Made by a program: the position numbers and the translations under genes
Source: SVQP01 sp045603085
Lineage (GTDB): Bacteria > Bacillota > Clostridia > Oscillospirales > CAG-272
Assembly: GCA_045603085.1 (NCBI GenBank)
Contig: JAZULL010000045.1
Coordinates: forward strand, 1-49,941
DNA length: 49,941 nt
Direction of reading: 5' to 3'
Notes under the pieces: generated by a model
The model's database searches: none
The model's input: only the letters and a program-made list of their open reading frames with translations
What the model was told of the DNA's origin: nothing
Shown: positions 7,803 through 16,310 of the stretch, piece by piece
Layout: each line of letters begins with the position of its first letter
Position numbering within the stretch: position 1 is the first letter of the stretch

Positions 7803-9101
7803 TTATTTCTGCTCACTGCCTTGTGTCAGAGCCGCTTCTCTGTAAGTGCCCTCTGTCTTCTGGCATTCCTCGGCCCACAGCTGAGCCTGGCGGTCGTAAA
7901 CGCTCTGCTCAATGTCGGGCGTGCCCTTGGAGAAGTTGGGGAGCAGCTGATCCCCTGCGGCCTTGGGATCGGTGCAGGCGGTGTCGTTACGCCATGTATC
8001 ACGGATCGACTTGTCGCGCAGGTTGGGGATCTCGACGCTCACGCCGCCCGCAAGCACCGAGCGGTAAGCGAACAGACCGGGCAGGAACATATCCAGCGCC
8101 TCGTAAACGTCGATGGTGTCGGCATCCTTGTCGCCATTGATCTTGTTGATAAAGTGGTACATGGAATAGAAATCCGAGCCGCCGTGGCCAAAGCCCGCGA
8201 CGCGATCCTCCATGCCGTGGGAGGGGAAGTAGTCCTTGAAGATCTCGCGGTCGTAAGCACCGTCTTCCTCGTCGATATTGACGTAGATACGGGCGATATG
8301 TCCGTTACGCGCATCCTCGCGTCCGCATTCCATTCTGCCCTTGGAGCCGTACATGGTGTACCAGATCGAGTTTTTGTAAAGGTCGCCGTGAATGCTCTTG
8401 ACAATGCCGCCGTTCTCCAAGGTCACCATCTCAATGCCAAACTGGCCGCTCTTGCAGCCCGTGCGCAATCTGCGCTCGTTCTTTGTACCCTCAAAGCCGA
8501 CGACCGATACGGGGCGCAGGCCGGTTGCGTGAATAATGGGACCGAGCGAGTGGGTGCAGTAGAAGTTCGCGTAGCCGCAGTTGCGCCAATGATCGGGCTC
8601 GCCGTAGGCAATGCTTGGCCAGATGGATTCGCAGTTGTGAATGTATTCGCCCTCGCCGTACTCAAATTCGCCGATCTCACCGGCCTCGTAAAGCTTTTTC
8701 ATCTCGTAGGGTGCGGGCATGTAGCAGTAGTTTTCGCCGTAAGCGTAGACAAGACCGGTCTCTTCCACCGTCTCAACCAGCTCCACCGCCTCCTTCATGT
8801 TCTGCACGGGGAGCACCTCGGAGAATACGTGCAGACCGCGGCGCAGGCAACGGATGGCAAAGGGCGCATGCTCGTTGGCATAGTTTGCCAGCACCACGGC
8901 GTCCATGTCGTGTTTGATGAAGTCGTCAAAATGATCGTAAAAGGTAATATTAAGCCCCTTGGTGTGCTCGCGCTGAGCATCCAATGCCTCAGGGCTCTTG
9001 TCGCAAATGGCAACCACCTCTGCGTGGTCAGCTCTCTTGCAATAGTTGATCATGCTGGTGCCGCGATATGCACCCAGCACGCCGATCCTGATTTTTTTCA
9101 T
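7803..9101 (-). CDS. Gfo/Idh/MocA family oxidoreductase
   Basis: 432 residues. The N-terminal Rossmann fold begins MKKIRIGVLGAYRGTSMI, a nucleotide-binding turn, and runs to about residue 125. The C-terminal alpha/beta domain has GEYIHNCESIWPS and GFGHGGSDFYSMYHFINKI. The family usually oxidises or epimerises sugars and inositols with NAD(P). The usual EKP motif is replaced here by SEVLPV, so the canonical Lys is missing; this occurs in side branches of the family. A GHGG motif also appears in the GH109 glycosidases of this fold, so a hydrolytic role is possible. AAAGGAAA precedes the ATG. The substrate is unknown, but the glycan-rich neighbourhood suggests sugar metabolism. Confidence 0.85.
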   Translation of the reverse strand: MKKIRIGVLGAYRGTSMINYCKRADHAEVVAICDKSPEALDAQREHTKGLNITFYDHFDDFIKHDMDAVVLANYANEHAPFAIRCLRRGLHVFSEVLPVQNMKEAVELVETVEETGLVYAYGENYCYMPAPYEMKKLYEAGEIGEFEYGEGEYIHNCESIWPSIAYGEPDHWRNCGYANFYCTHSLGPIIHATGLRPVSVVGFEGTKNERRLRTGCKSGQFGIEMVTLENGGIVKSIHGDLYKNSIWYTMYGSKGRMECGREDARNGHIARIYVNIDEEDGAYDREIFKDYFPSHGMEDRVAGFGHGGSDFYSMYHFINKINGDKDADTIDVYEALDMFLPGLFAYRSVLAGGVSVEIPNLRDKSIRDTWRNDTACTDPKAAGDQLLPNFSKGTPDIEQSVYDRQAQLWAEECQKTEGTYREAALTQGSEQK

Positions 9102-9141
9102 AGACGTGTTTCCTTTCAGAAGTACTTAATATTACATTTTC

Positions 9142-9171
9142 ATTATAGCATACAAAGCAACTTGAATGTAA
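9142..9171 (-). promoter_or_regulatory. promoter of the Gfo/Idh gene
   Basis: On the minus strand: TTACAT (9171-9166), 18-base spacer, TATAAT (9147-9142). It lies 41 bases upstream of the ATG. Confidence 0.6.
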
Positions 9172-9234
9172 GGGGCAGAGTGGCTAATTTTAGATGCAAA
9201 AGTTGTCTAATCTGCCGAAAATCGCTTTAGCGCG

Positions 9235-9263
9235 TTGACATCTGTCATGCGGTCATGTATAAT
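9235..9263 (+). promoter_or_regulatory. promoter of the CBM9-like surface protein
   Basis: Perfect TTGACA (9235-9240), 17-base spacer, perfect TATAAT (9258-9263). The -35 box lies inside the inverted repeat TGACA-TC-TGTCA (9236-9247), a possible operator. Confidence 0.85.
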
Positions 9264-9308
9264 AATAGGGACGGAGAAATCCAAATTTGTAAAAGAGGTA
9301 AGACAAAG

Positions 9309-10895
9309 ATGAAAAAGACGCTCTCTCTGCTGGTGCTGGCTGCAATGCTGCTGTCCGCTCTGGCGCTGACCGCCTCTGCTGCCGAGTATGATTACATCAA
9401 TCAGGCAGACTACTACGAGCACGAGGCTGCTAAAGTAGACGAGGTTTACGACTGTGAAGCGGGTATTGCTTCCACCACCTGGACGGTTCCTTATCTGCCC
9501 GTAACTCCCGAGCTTGACGGTAAGATCAACGTCGGTGAGTACGAGAGATTTGAGAATTATGAGGATTATCTGTTCTACTCCATGCGTACCAATGGCGGTA
9601 AGAATCCCGTTGAAGAGTTCTACGCTTTTCTGGATGCCGCAAAGCCCGGTTTCTTTGATGCTTACTGGGGTTGGGACGGCCAGTACCTCTACATGGCATT
9701 TAACATGGACTGCTTTGACGGTTATTTCTGCGATCCTACCGTAAACGGTCCCTCTTACCTGTATGCCTGCACCGCAGTTCAGTTCGGTTTGGGTCAGGCA
9801 GACGCTGAATACAGACAGTTCAGCGAGACCGGCTTCGGTATCAACCCCGACGGTAACACCGGTGTTACCCACAAGTGGCTGGGCAACTATATCCCCAGCG
9901 ACACCGAGGACATTGCAGGCGTATACGATGAAACCACCAAGAGACTGACCATTGAGTTCAGAGTTAACCTCCAGCTGGCGCTGGATATGGACGAGACCGT
10001 AAAGAACGGTGACCAGGCTAAGATGTGCTGGCTGCTCAGCGTCGGCGGCGACGGTGACAACGTCAGATGTAAGCAGGTTTCCTTCTGCCACGGTATCGGC
10101 GGCACGCAGTCCAACAAGGCTGCTCAGTACTTCGCAACCATTACCTTTGACGGCCTGCCCGACGGCGTTGACGTTCCGGTCGCAGACCGTGTTGAGGTCA
10201 GTGAGCAGGATAAGGAATACGACCTGCGTGACTTCATCAGCTTCAAGCTGGATGATTCCTTTGCAGGCTTCTCCGGCAACAATGCAACCATCGAGAAGCT
10301 GACCGAGGGTGATGAGACCTTCGCAAGAATTACCGCTACCGAGGATCAGGGCTACGTGTTCAGCAACAAGTACCCCATCAGCGTCAGCAGTGATACCAAG
10401 TACGTTGTCATCAAGTACCGTACCTCCAGCGCAAAGGCCGGTGATCTGGGTCTGATCTACAAGTCCACCTCTATCAAGAATTACGATCTGGAGGAGGCTG
10501 CATACGAGACCCTGAAGGTTGACGGCAACTGGCACTATCTGTATATTGATATGGCCGCCGAGACCCACTGGCAGGACTGGATCGTTTGCATGGGCATCGT
10601 TCCGTTCCTGAACGTTGAGGGTGCTGCAGGCGAGTACGTGGATATTGCATGGATCAAGTTCTACCACGAGGATCCTTGGGATATCTACGAGGCTGATCTG
10701 AATGCAGAACAGACCACTCCCGAGGAAACCACCGAGGAGCAGACCACCGAGGAGCAGACCACCGAGGCTCCCACTACCGAGGAGCAGACCACCGAGGCTC
10801 CCAAGACCGAAAAGGCTTGCGGCGGCATCATCGGTGCAGGCGTTCTGGCAGTCATCGCTCTGGGCGCATGTGTCGTTGCTAAGAAGAAGGACTGA
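9309..10895 (+). CDS. secreted CBM9/DOMON-like protein with C-terminal anchor
   Basis: 528 residues. The start is the ATG at 9309: an AGAGG site lies 12-16 bases upstream and a signal peptide follows at once (MKKTLSLLVLAAMLLSALAL, cleavage near ASA|AEY). The frame extends further upstream, but that part covers the promoter. Residues about 45-290 (WTVPYLPVTPELDGKINVGE, YWGWDGQYLYMAFNMDCFDG) look like a CBM9/DOMON-like beta-sandwich that binds sugars. A second beta-sandwich spans about 300-455. A stalk of TTEEQ/TTEAP repeats (about 465-500) leads to ACGGIIGAG, a hydrophobic segment and a terminal KKKD. The same Cys-TM-Lys tail is found at 33300-35885 and 23580-27914. No catalytic residues are apparent; glycan capture at the cell surface is likely. 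Confidence 0.8.
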   Translation: MKKTLSLLVLAAMLLSALALTASAAEYDYINQADYYEHEAAKVDEVYDCEAGIASTTWTVPYLPVTPELDGKINVGEYERFENYEDYLFYSMRTNGGKNPVEEFYAFLDAAKPGFFDAYWGWDGQYLYMAFNMDCFDGYFCDPTVNGPSYLYACTAVQFGLGQADAEYRQFSETGFGINPDGNTGVTHKWLGNYIPSDTEDIAGVYDETTKRLTIEFRVNLQLALDMDETVKNGDQAKMCWLLSVGGDGDNVRCKQVSFCHGIGGTQSNKAAQYFATITFDGLPDGVDVPVADRVEVSEQDKEYDLRDFISFKLDDSFAGFSGNNATIEKLTEGDETFARITATEDQGYVFSNKYPISVSSDTKYVVIKYRTSSAKAGDLGLIYKSTSIKNYDLEEAAYETLKVDGNWHYLYIDMAAETHWQDWIVCMGIVPFLNVEGAAGEYVDIAWIKFYHEDPWDIYEADLNAEQTTPEETTEEQTTEEQTTEAPTTEEQTTEAPKTEKACGGIIGAGVLAVIALGACVVAKKKD

Positions 10896-10968
10896 TCATC
10901 CTTTCATAACCTGAAAAATTCGGGGCTGCCGTAACGCTATGCAAAATTTGCGGCGAAACCAAATAATA

Positions 10969-11002
10969 CAAAAGCAGAAGTCTTACGGGGCTTCTGCTTT
11001 TG
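10969..11002 (+). terminator. terminator after the CBM9-like gene
   Basis: Twelve-bp perfect stem CAAAAGCAGAAG (10969-10980) with 10991-11002 and a 10-base loop. The T-run is part of the stem. Confidence 0.75.
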
Positions 11003-11033
11003 TATATCATTAAGAATATCATAAGATTCATAA

Positions 11034-11328
11034 GACGTGGCGGAGCGTCCGCATGGGGAATCTCATCCGTCATTTTGCAGACCGAAACGACTGCAAAACG
11101 AAAAGGCCGCAAAATGCCACCTTCTCCCGCGGAGAAGGCTTTTTGTTAGTTCGGGCTCGATCGATGCGGGTCACGGCCATTTCCGTTCACGTCTTAATTT
11201 CCAAAGCGAAAAGGACGCGCCCCAAAGCCCTCTCGGCTCGAGAGGGGGGACCGCGGAGTGAAAGGGTCGCGTAGCGGAGCTTTCACGGGCGGTGGGTGAG
11301 ATTCATCACACGGACGCTCTTTCACGTC
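11034..11328. mobile_element. MITE-like structured element with terminal inverted repeats
   Basis: About 295 bp. The left end (GACGTGGCGGAGCGTCCG, then GAATCTCATCC) is an imperfect inverted copy of the right end (GGGTGAGATTC..., CGGACGCTCTTTCACGTC), over roughly 35 bases. ATAA flanks both ends (11030-11033, 11329-11332), a candidate target-site duplication. Inside are four hairpins: TTTTGCAG/CTGCAAAA (11073-11098), CCTTCTCC/GGAGAAGG, CCCTCTCG/CGAGAGGG and GTGAAAG/CTTTCAC. Two open frames of about 74 codons cross it but show no homology or ribosome site. It occupies most of the gap 10896-11422. Confidence 0.65.
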
Positions 11329-11330
11329 AT

Positions 11331-11370
11331 AAAAAACAGGAGCCTGATGCTCGCCAACAGACTCCTGTTT
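11331..11370 (-). terminator. terminator of the GH3 gene
   Basis: On the minus strand AAACAGGAG pairs with CTCCTGTTT across a 19-base loop and is followed by a T-run. It lies 53 bases past the GH3 stop. Confidence 0.75.
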
Positions 11371-11422
11371 ATTATTTTAGTTCATTTCTTCGCTAAGAAT
11401 GCGGAGAGAAGGCAGCCCCGTT

Positions 11423-14400
11423 TTATTCGTAAACCTCAAGCTCGATGATGCTGAACCAGTTTTCGCCGTCGCGGCGGAATCTGATATAACGCGCATCGAT
11501 ATCAAGGCCTGTCAGATTGAGGAACAGCTCATCCTTCTGACCGCTGTATACGGTGGTGTAGCTCTGTCCGTCGGTCGAGACCTCTACGTAGTAGGGAACC
11601 CATGCCGATTCCAGAATGGCGGTGACGCCGTCCACGTGGGTCACCTTGCCAAGATCGACCTGCAGCCAGGCTTGGCCCGAGGGGAGCGAGCCCCAGCGGG
11701 TCTCAATGTTGCCGTCCACGGCGTATTCTGCCAGATATGCACCCTCGTGCGCGGTGGCGGTGACCGGCTTGTTCAGTGCCAGATTGGTCTTGACTATCTC
11801 ATCCGCGGGGCGGTCGAGCTTATCCTGCTCGGTGGCCTCATTGACCACAAATTCATAGATCGAAACGTAATTGCCCTTGGGAATACCGAGTTTGATATAC
11901 CGCGCCTTTTGACCGTACAGGTTGACGGTGCAGCTACCGGTCATGGGGTCTTGGGTGTAGGCACCGATCTGCGTGTAGGTCTTGCCGTCCTCGGAGATCG
12001 AAACCGTAAAGGGCACGTGGATGGACTCCCAGACAATACTGATCTCGCCGATCTCATAGGTCTGTTCAAGATCTACCCAGAACAGGTGGAGCGCCTCGGA
12101 GCAGCCCAGCCCGCTCCAGCGCGTGGAGGCAATGCCGTCCACGGCAAGATCGGCGGTCAGCGCATCACTTTCGTGGCCGTTGTCAAAGGCGGGCTTTCCA
12201 AGCGCAATATTGGGCTTTTGCGGCGTGGGCTCGGGGATCTCGTAGGTGTCCTTTTGGATGTAATCAAATTCACAGTCGGGGGTGGCAATGTTGGTCACGT
12301 CGCGCAGCACGCATGCATCATAATGCACGGTGGCGGTCGCCTTGATATCGGTAGCAGATGCTGCCAGCGAGAAGGTGTAGTCGCCGCCGTCGATGAAGTA
12401 GCAGCTGTTTTCGGTGTCATAGCTCTCCAGCGCATCGGTGGTGATCCGAATTGTCACCGTTTCGCTTTCGCCGGGCTGCAGAAGTGCGGTTTTGGCAAAG
12501 CCTGCAAGCTCGATCTCTGCCTGCTCCAGCGTGGTTTCGGGCTTGGAGACGTAGATCTGCACGATCTCACGACCTGCGTAAGCGCCGGTATTGGTGACGC
12601 GGCAGGTGGCAATCAGCGTGCCGTCGGCTTGCTTTTGCACGTCAAAATCGGAGTAGGTAAAGGTAGTATAGGAAAGGCCGTAGCCAAAGGGATACGCCAC
12701 GTCCACGCCAAAGGTGGAGTAGTAGCGGTAGCCAACGTAAATGTCCTCATAGTAAGCCGTGTCCGTGGAGGTGCCGGGGAAATACTGCGAGGCGGGGGTG
12801 GAAAAATAGGTGGCGGGCCATGTGATGGTGGTCTTGGCAGAGGGGGTGACGTTGCCGCAAAGCACCTCGGCAACCGCTGTGCCGATGCGCTCGCCCGCAT
12901 ATCCCGTCCACAAAACGGCGTCTACGCTGTCCTGCCAGGAAAGCATTTCGATGGGCGAGCCGGTGTTGAGCAGTACGATCACTTTTTTGCCCTTGGCATG
13001 GAATGCGGTGCTGACGCGCTCAATCATGTCGCGCTCGGTGGCGTTCAGGGAGAAGTCGCCTTCCATGTCCATGCGATCCGCGCCCTCGGTCGAGCCGCGC
13101 GAGATCACGATCACAGCCGTGGCGGCATTGTCCGCACATTCGGCAGCATAAGCCTCGGTGACCTCAATATCCAGCGTGGGATCAAGAGCCGAGTGCTCCT
13201 GCGCACCTCGGAAGGGGTGCTTGACGTAGTTGTAAACCTCAAATGTATCCGAATTCTGCAGACCCTCGGCAATGCAAACGGGCTTTCTTGCCTGCACACT
13301 ACCCGAGCCCGCGCCGCCATAGACGGTCTTGAAGGCACCGTTGCCGAATACGGCCAGCGTCATCTCGCCCGCAAGGGGCAGAGCCTGCTCGTTCTTGAGC
13401 AGCACCATGGTCTGCGTTGCGGCTTGTTTTGCCACAGCGCCGTGGCCTGTGAAATCAATGCGTTTGCCATGCTCGGGATTTGTAAATACGGGGCATTTGA
13501 CCACAAGTCCCAGCACGTTGGCACAGGCCTTGTCCAGCATGGTCATATCCAGCGTGCCGTTCTCGGCGGCGGCAATGATCAGATCGGGGTCAGTCGCGCT
13601 ACCGGGCATGTTGATGTCGTTGCCTGCGTTGACCTTTTCCACCACCGTGCCGCCCGAGCCCCAGTCGGACATGACCATGCCGTCAAATCCGCACTCGCCG
13701 CGCAGGTAGGTGGTCAGCAGATCGTAGGAAACTGCCACGCGCTTGCCGTTGACTAAGTTGTAGCAAGACATAACGGTATAAGGATCGGCGTCGCGTATCG
13801 CCATGCCGAAGGCCTTGAGATAGATCTCGCGAAGCGCGCGCTCGGTGACGTTGGCGCTCACGCTGCCGCGGGAAATCTCCTGATTGTTGGCGGCAAAGTG
13901 CTTGAGCGAGACACCAACGCCCGTGGATTGAATACCGTTTGTGTATGCGGTGGCGATCGTCGCAGTGAGGATGGGGTCCTCGGAGCAATATTCAAAGTTT
14001 CTGCCGCCCAGCACGTTTTTCTGAATGTTCATGCCGGGAGCGAGGATGACGTCAATATCCTTGACCAAGGTGTCCTCTCCCATGGCTGTGCCGATCTGTG
14101 TGGCAAGCGTGGGATCCCAGGAGGAGGACACGTTGATCACCGACGGATACCAGACTGTAATGTCGTAGCGCAGGCCTGCAGGACCGTCGTTGACGGTTGC
14201 CGAGGGGATACCCAGGCGCTCGATGGGGTAGGTGCTTCCCGAAGCGCCAACCATCAGAGCGTCGCCCGTGCCCGTAACCATGTGCGCCTTTTCCTCAAGC
14301 GTCATGGCCGCAACAACACAGTCGATGGCGTCCGCACTCAGCTGCACAAGACCGCCCTTGGTGTAAAGGGTCAGGGGAGCCGCGGCAACGCCTGCGGCGT

Positions 14401-14812
14401 CGGTGGCGGTGACGGTCAGCGTCAGCTCGCCGTCCGCGCGGTCATCGGGGCAGGGCAGAGAGAGCTGCAGCTCGCCCGCGGTCGCGTCAAGCGTCTGCTC
14501 GGCGATCTTTCCGGTCGCATCGGTCAGCACGGCGGTGATATTGCCGCCCGCTTGATCCGCAACCTCACAATCCAGCGTCAGAGTCAGCGTGCCGCCCGTA
14601 ATCTCCAGCGTTTTTGCGTTAAGGGAGATGGCGCAAATCGGCTCGGGCTCGGGCTGTGTTTCTGTTTCTGTAGGCGTTTCGGTGGTCTGCCCTGCAGGGG
14701 GTTCACCTGTGTCCCCGTGGCTGTCCTTGCATGCAAAGAGCTGCAAAAGCACAGATGCAAGCAGGATTGTGATCAGCAGGGCGGATAACGTACGGTTTTT
14801 GGTAAGAGTCAT
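11423..14812 (-). CDS. GH3 beta-glucosidase-type lipoprotein with two F5/8C domains
   Basis: 1129 residues. The signal peptide ends in a lipobox (QLFAC, Cys28) and is followed by a Thr/Glu/Pro linker, so the enzyme is probably tethered outside the membrane. A beta-sandwich lies at about 58-150. The GH3 barrel starts near 165 (MTLEEKAHMVTGTG) and carries KHFAANNQE (304) and the nucleophile Asp383 in VMSDWG. The second GH3 domain has STEGADR, with Glu576 as likely acid/base. A fibronectin-III-like domain follows (ends near 830). Two discoidin/CBM32-like domains close the protein (PNIALGKPAFDNG and TNLALNKPVTATAHEG). Family activities are beta-glucosidase, xylosidase or N-acetylglucosaminidase; the substrate cannot be fixed here. 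An AAGGAGG site supports the start. Confidence 0.92.
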   Translation of the reverse strand: MTLTKNRTLSALLITILLASVLLQLFACKDSHGDTGEPPAGQTTETPTETETQPEPEPICAISLNAKTLEITGGTLTLTLDCEVADQAGGNITAVLTDATGKIAEQTLDATAGELQLSLPCPDDRADGELTLTVTATDAAGVAAAPLTLYTKGGLVQLSADAIDCVVAAMTLEEKAHMVTGTGDALMVGASGSTYPIERLGIPSATVNDGPAGLRYDITVWYPSVINVSSSWDPTLATQIGTAMGEDTLVKDIDVILAPGMNIQKNVLGGRNFEYCSEDPILTATIATAYTNGIQSTGVGVSLKHFAANNQEISRGSVSANVTERALREIYLKAFGMAIRDADPYTVMSCYNLVNGKRVAVSYDLLTTYLRGECGFDGMVMSDWGSGGTVVEKVNAGNDINMPGSATDPDLIIAAAENGTLDMTMLDKACANVLGLVVKCPVFTNPEHGKRIDFTGHGAVAKQAATQTMVLLKNEQALPLAGEMTLAVFGNGAFKTVYGGAGSGSVQARKPVCIAEGLQNSDTFEVYNYVKHPFRGAQEHSALDPTLDIEVTEAYAAECADNAATAVIVISRGSTEGADRMDMEGDFSLNATERDMIERVSTAFHAKGKKVIVLLNTGSPIEMLSWQDSVDAVLWTGYAGERIGTAVAEVLCGNVTPSAKTTITWPATYFSTPASQYFPGTSTDTAYYEDIYVGYRYYSTFGVDVAYPFGYGLSYTTFTYSDFDVQKQADGTLIATCRVTNTGAYAGREIVQIYVSKPETTLEQAEIELAGFAKTALLQPGESETVTIRITTDALESYDTENSCYFIDGGDYTFSLAASATDIKATATVHYDACVLRDVTNIATPDCEFDYIQKDTYEIPEPTPQKPNIALGKPAFDNGHESDALTADLAVDGIASTRWSGLGCSEALHLFWVDLEQTYEIGEISIVWESIHVPFTVSISEDGKTYTQIGAYTQDPMTGSCTVNLYGQKARYIKLGIPKGNYVSIYEFVVNEATEQDKLDRPADEIVKTNLALNKPVTATAHEGAYLAEYAVDGNIETRWGSLPSGQAWLQVDLGKVTHVDGVTAILESAWVPYYVEVSTDGQSYTTVYSGQKDELFLNLTGLDIDARYIRFRRDGENWFSIIELEVYE

Positions 14813-14859
14813 GGAATTCCTCCTTGTCTGCTTATCTCGTTGATTTCATTAATATATTC

Positions 14860-14888
14860 GTTATATATCACAAAAGAAAATCTGTCAA
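14860..14888 (-). promoter_or_regulatory. promoter of the GH3 gene
   Basis: On the minus strand: perfect TTGACA (14888-14883), 17-base spacer, TATAAC (14865-14860). The -35 box overlaps the stop codon of the AraC gene, so GH3 can be transcribed independently of the regulator. Confidence 0.8.
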
Positions 14889-16096
14889 CCGTGCAGGCTT
14901 TCACGGTACTGTCTGGGGGTCATGCCGACCTCCTTTTTGAACAGCTTGGAGAAAAAGTGCACGTCCAGAATGCCGCAATGCATGGCCACGGTCTGGATCT
15001 GCAGATTGGTGGTGGCCAGCAAGTGCTGTGCATGCCGCATACGCTTGTCGCGCACGTAGGCGGTGACGGTGCGGCCGGTCTCCTTTTTGAATACCGTGGA
15101 GAGATATCCGGGGCTGACGCCCAGCTGCGCGGCCAGCGTGTGCAGAGTCAGATTGGCCGAGAGGTCGGAGTCGATCAGCAATATAGCGGTTCTCACCACG
15201 CGGGAATAGCCGCCAAGCGAGTGCTGGCGCACCAGCGTGCAGTAGCCACGGAACATTTCCAGCATCAGCGTGCCGCTTTCGCCAAGACTTGTGATCTGTT
15301 CAATGCGGCGCGCGAAATCCGAGGATACGCGGTCGATATAAAGCGGGTGCACACCGCCGCGCTCTGCCGCCTTGCGCAATAGGGTATTGGTGATGATGCC
15401 GTAGTTCTTGGCATTTCGGATCGGGTCTGTGACGCGTCGCTCGAATTGCTGCTCCGAAACAGCGGCAAACAGTTGATTCTCCATGTGCAGCTGACCGAGT
15501 GATACGGCGCGGATCAGCTCGTTTTCGTAAGCGTAGCGTTGCTCCATGGCCTTCATGTTCAGCAACACGTCGTCAAAGCGGTCGGTATGCAGCGGCTGGT
15601 GAATGGGGGAGGCGGGCATGGCAGGTTGGCTGCCTACGTTGACAATGGCAAACGAGGGGCTGTGCCAGATGCACTCGCAAAAGGCGTCCAGCATCAGAAA
15701 CAGCGGACTTTCCTTGTCCAGCACCGTAGCTCCCGAAACGTATTCCTCAAGCCTTGGCAGAGCCTCGGGGGAAAGCCCCAGCTGCTCGGCAAGCTCCAGC
15801 ACCTGCTCGTGATCGGGGGAGCTGTGCAGATAAGGGCCGATGAACAGCACCTGCTCGGGCTCGCTGTGCGGCAACAGCAGATAGATATAGCAGAGCTCAT
15901 AGGCGTCGGTGTAGTGGTATCGCGTGCGCGCCCGGAGCTCGGGCAGGGAATGCTCCTGCGTGGGAAAGCCGGGGGGCGCGGCAAGCCCCTGACCAAATAG
16001 CGCATCGGGGAGCGTCTGCCACGCAAGGCACCTTGCGGGCACGTGGCTTTTATGCAGGGTTTTGGTCAGAAGCTGCAATTCGCTTTGGTAGGGCAT
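14885..16096 (-). CDS. AraC family transcriptional regulator
   Basis: 403 residues. The C-terminal hundred (from about 300) form the AraC/XylS double helix-turn-helix: LTLHTLAAQLGVSPGYLSTV, then LQIQTVAMHCGILDVHFFSK and the closing VGMTPRQYRE. The N-terminal 290 residues resemble no cupin that I can see and probably sense a ligand. AAAGGAG precedes the ATG. The gene is divergent from the GPH symporter at 16311 and lies just upstream of GH3 on the same strand, so it very likely activates the symporter and perhaps GH3 in response to a sugar. Confidence 0.9.
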   Translation of the reverse strand: MPYQSELQLLTKTLHKSHVPARCLAWQTLPDALFGQGLAAPPGFPTQEHSLPELRARTRYHYTDAYELCYIYLLLPHSEPEQVLFIGPYLHSSPDHEQVLELAEQLGLSPEALPRLEEYVSGATVLDKESPLFLMLDAFCECIWHSPSFAIVNVGSQPAMPASPIHQPLHTDRFDDVLLNMKAMEQRYAYENELIRAVSLGQLHMENQLFAAVSEQQFERRVTDPIRNAKNYGIITNTLLRKAAERGGVHPLYIDRVSSDFARRIEQITSLGESGTLMLEMFRGYCTLVRQHSLGGYSRVVRTAILLIDSDLSANLTLHTLAAQLGVSPGYLSTVFKKETGRTVTAYVRDKRMRHAQHLLATTNLQIQTVAMHCGILDVHFFSKLFKKEVGMTPRQYRESLHG

Positions 16097-16246
16097 ACGG
16101 TGCTCCTTTACTTTAGTTAGTTGAAAAAATATCCAATGCTCAACCTTATTATATCAAATTATTTGTCTATATTTGTGAACAGGATGAAAATACTGCAAAA
16201 ATACATGAAAAAATTACTCACGCAATTTTTTGAAAACATTTATACT

Positions 16247-16252
16247 TATAAT
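16247..16252 (+). promoter_or_regulatory. -10 box of the GPH symporter promoter
   Basis: TATAAT (16247-16252) with no recognisable -35 at 17-18 bases (AATTTT instead). A weak -35 is typical of promoters that need an activator, and the divergent AraC gene is the natural candidate. Confidence 0.55.
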
Positions 16253-16310
16253 AGTGTGACTGTATTTTTAAAAAACCTTAAAAACAAAAACACAGAAAGA
16301 GGCAAAAGCT

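Noticed and set aside
11399..13756. 785-codon open frame on the plus strand opposite GH3
   Set aside because: Antisense shadow of the GH3 gene: no ribosome site, no recognisable domain, composition of a reverse-complemented GC-rich gene. The same holds for long antisense frames opposite the LacZ-type gene (36459-39149), GH92 (25266-27278), tex (41421-43508), the sulfatase (46193-47713) and the GH99-like gene (33243-35582).
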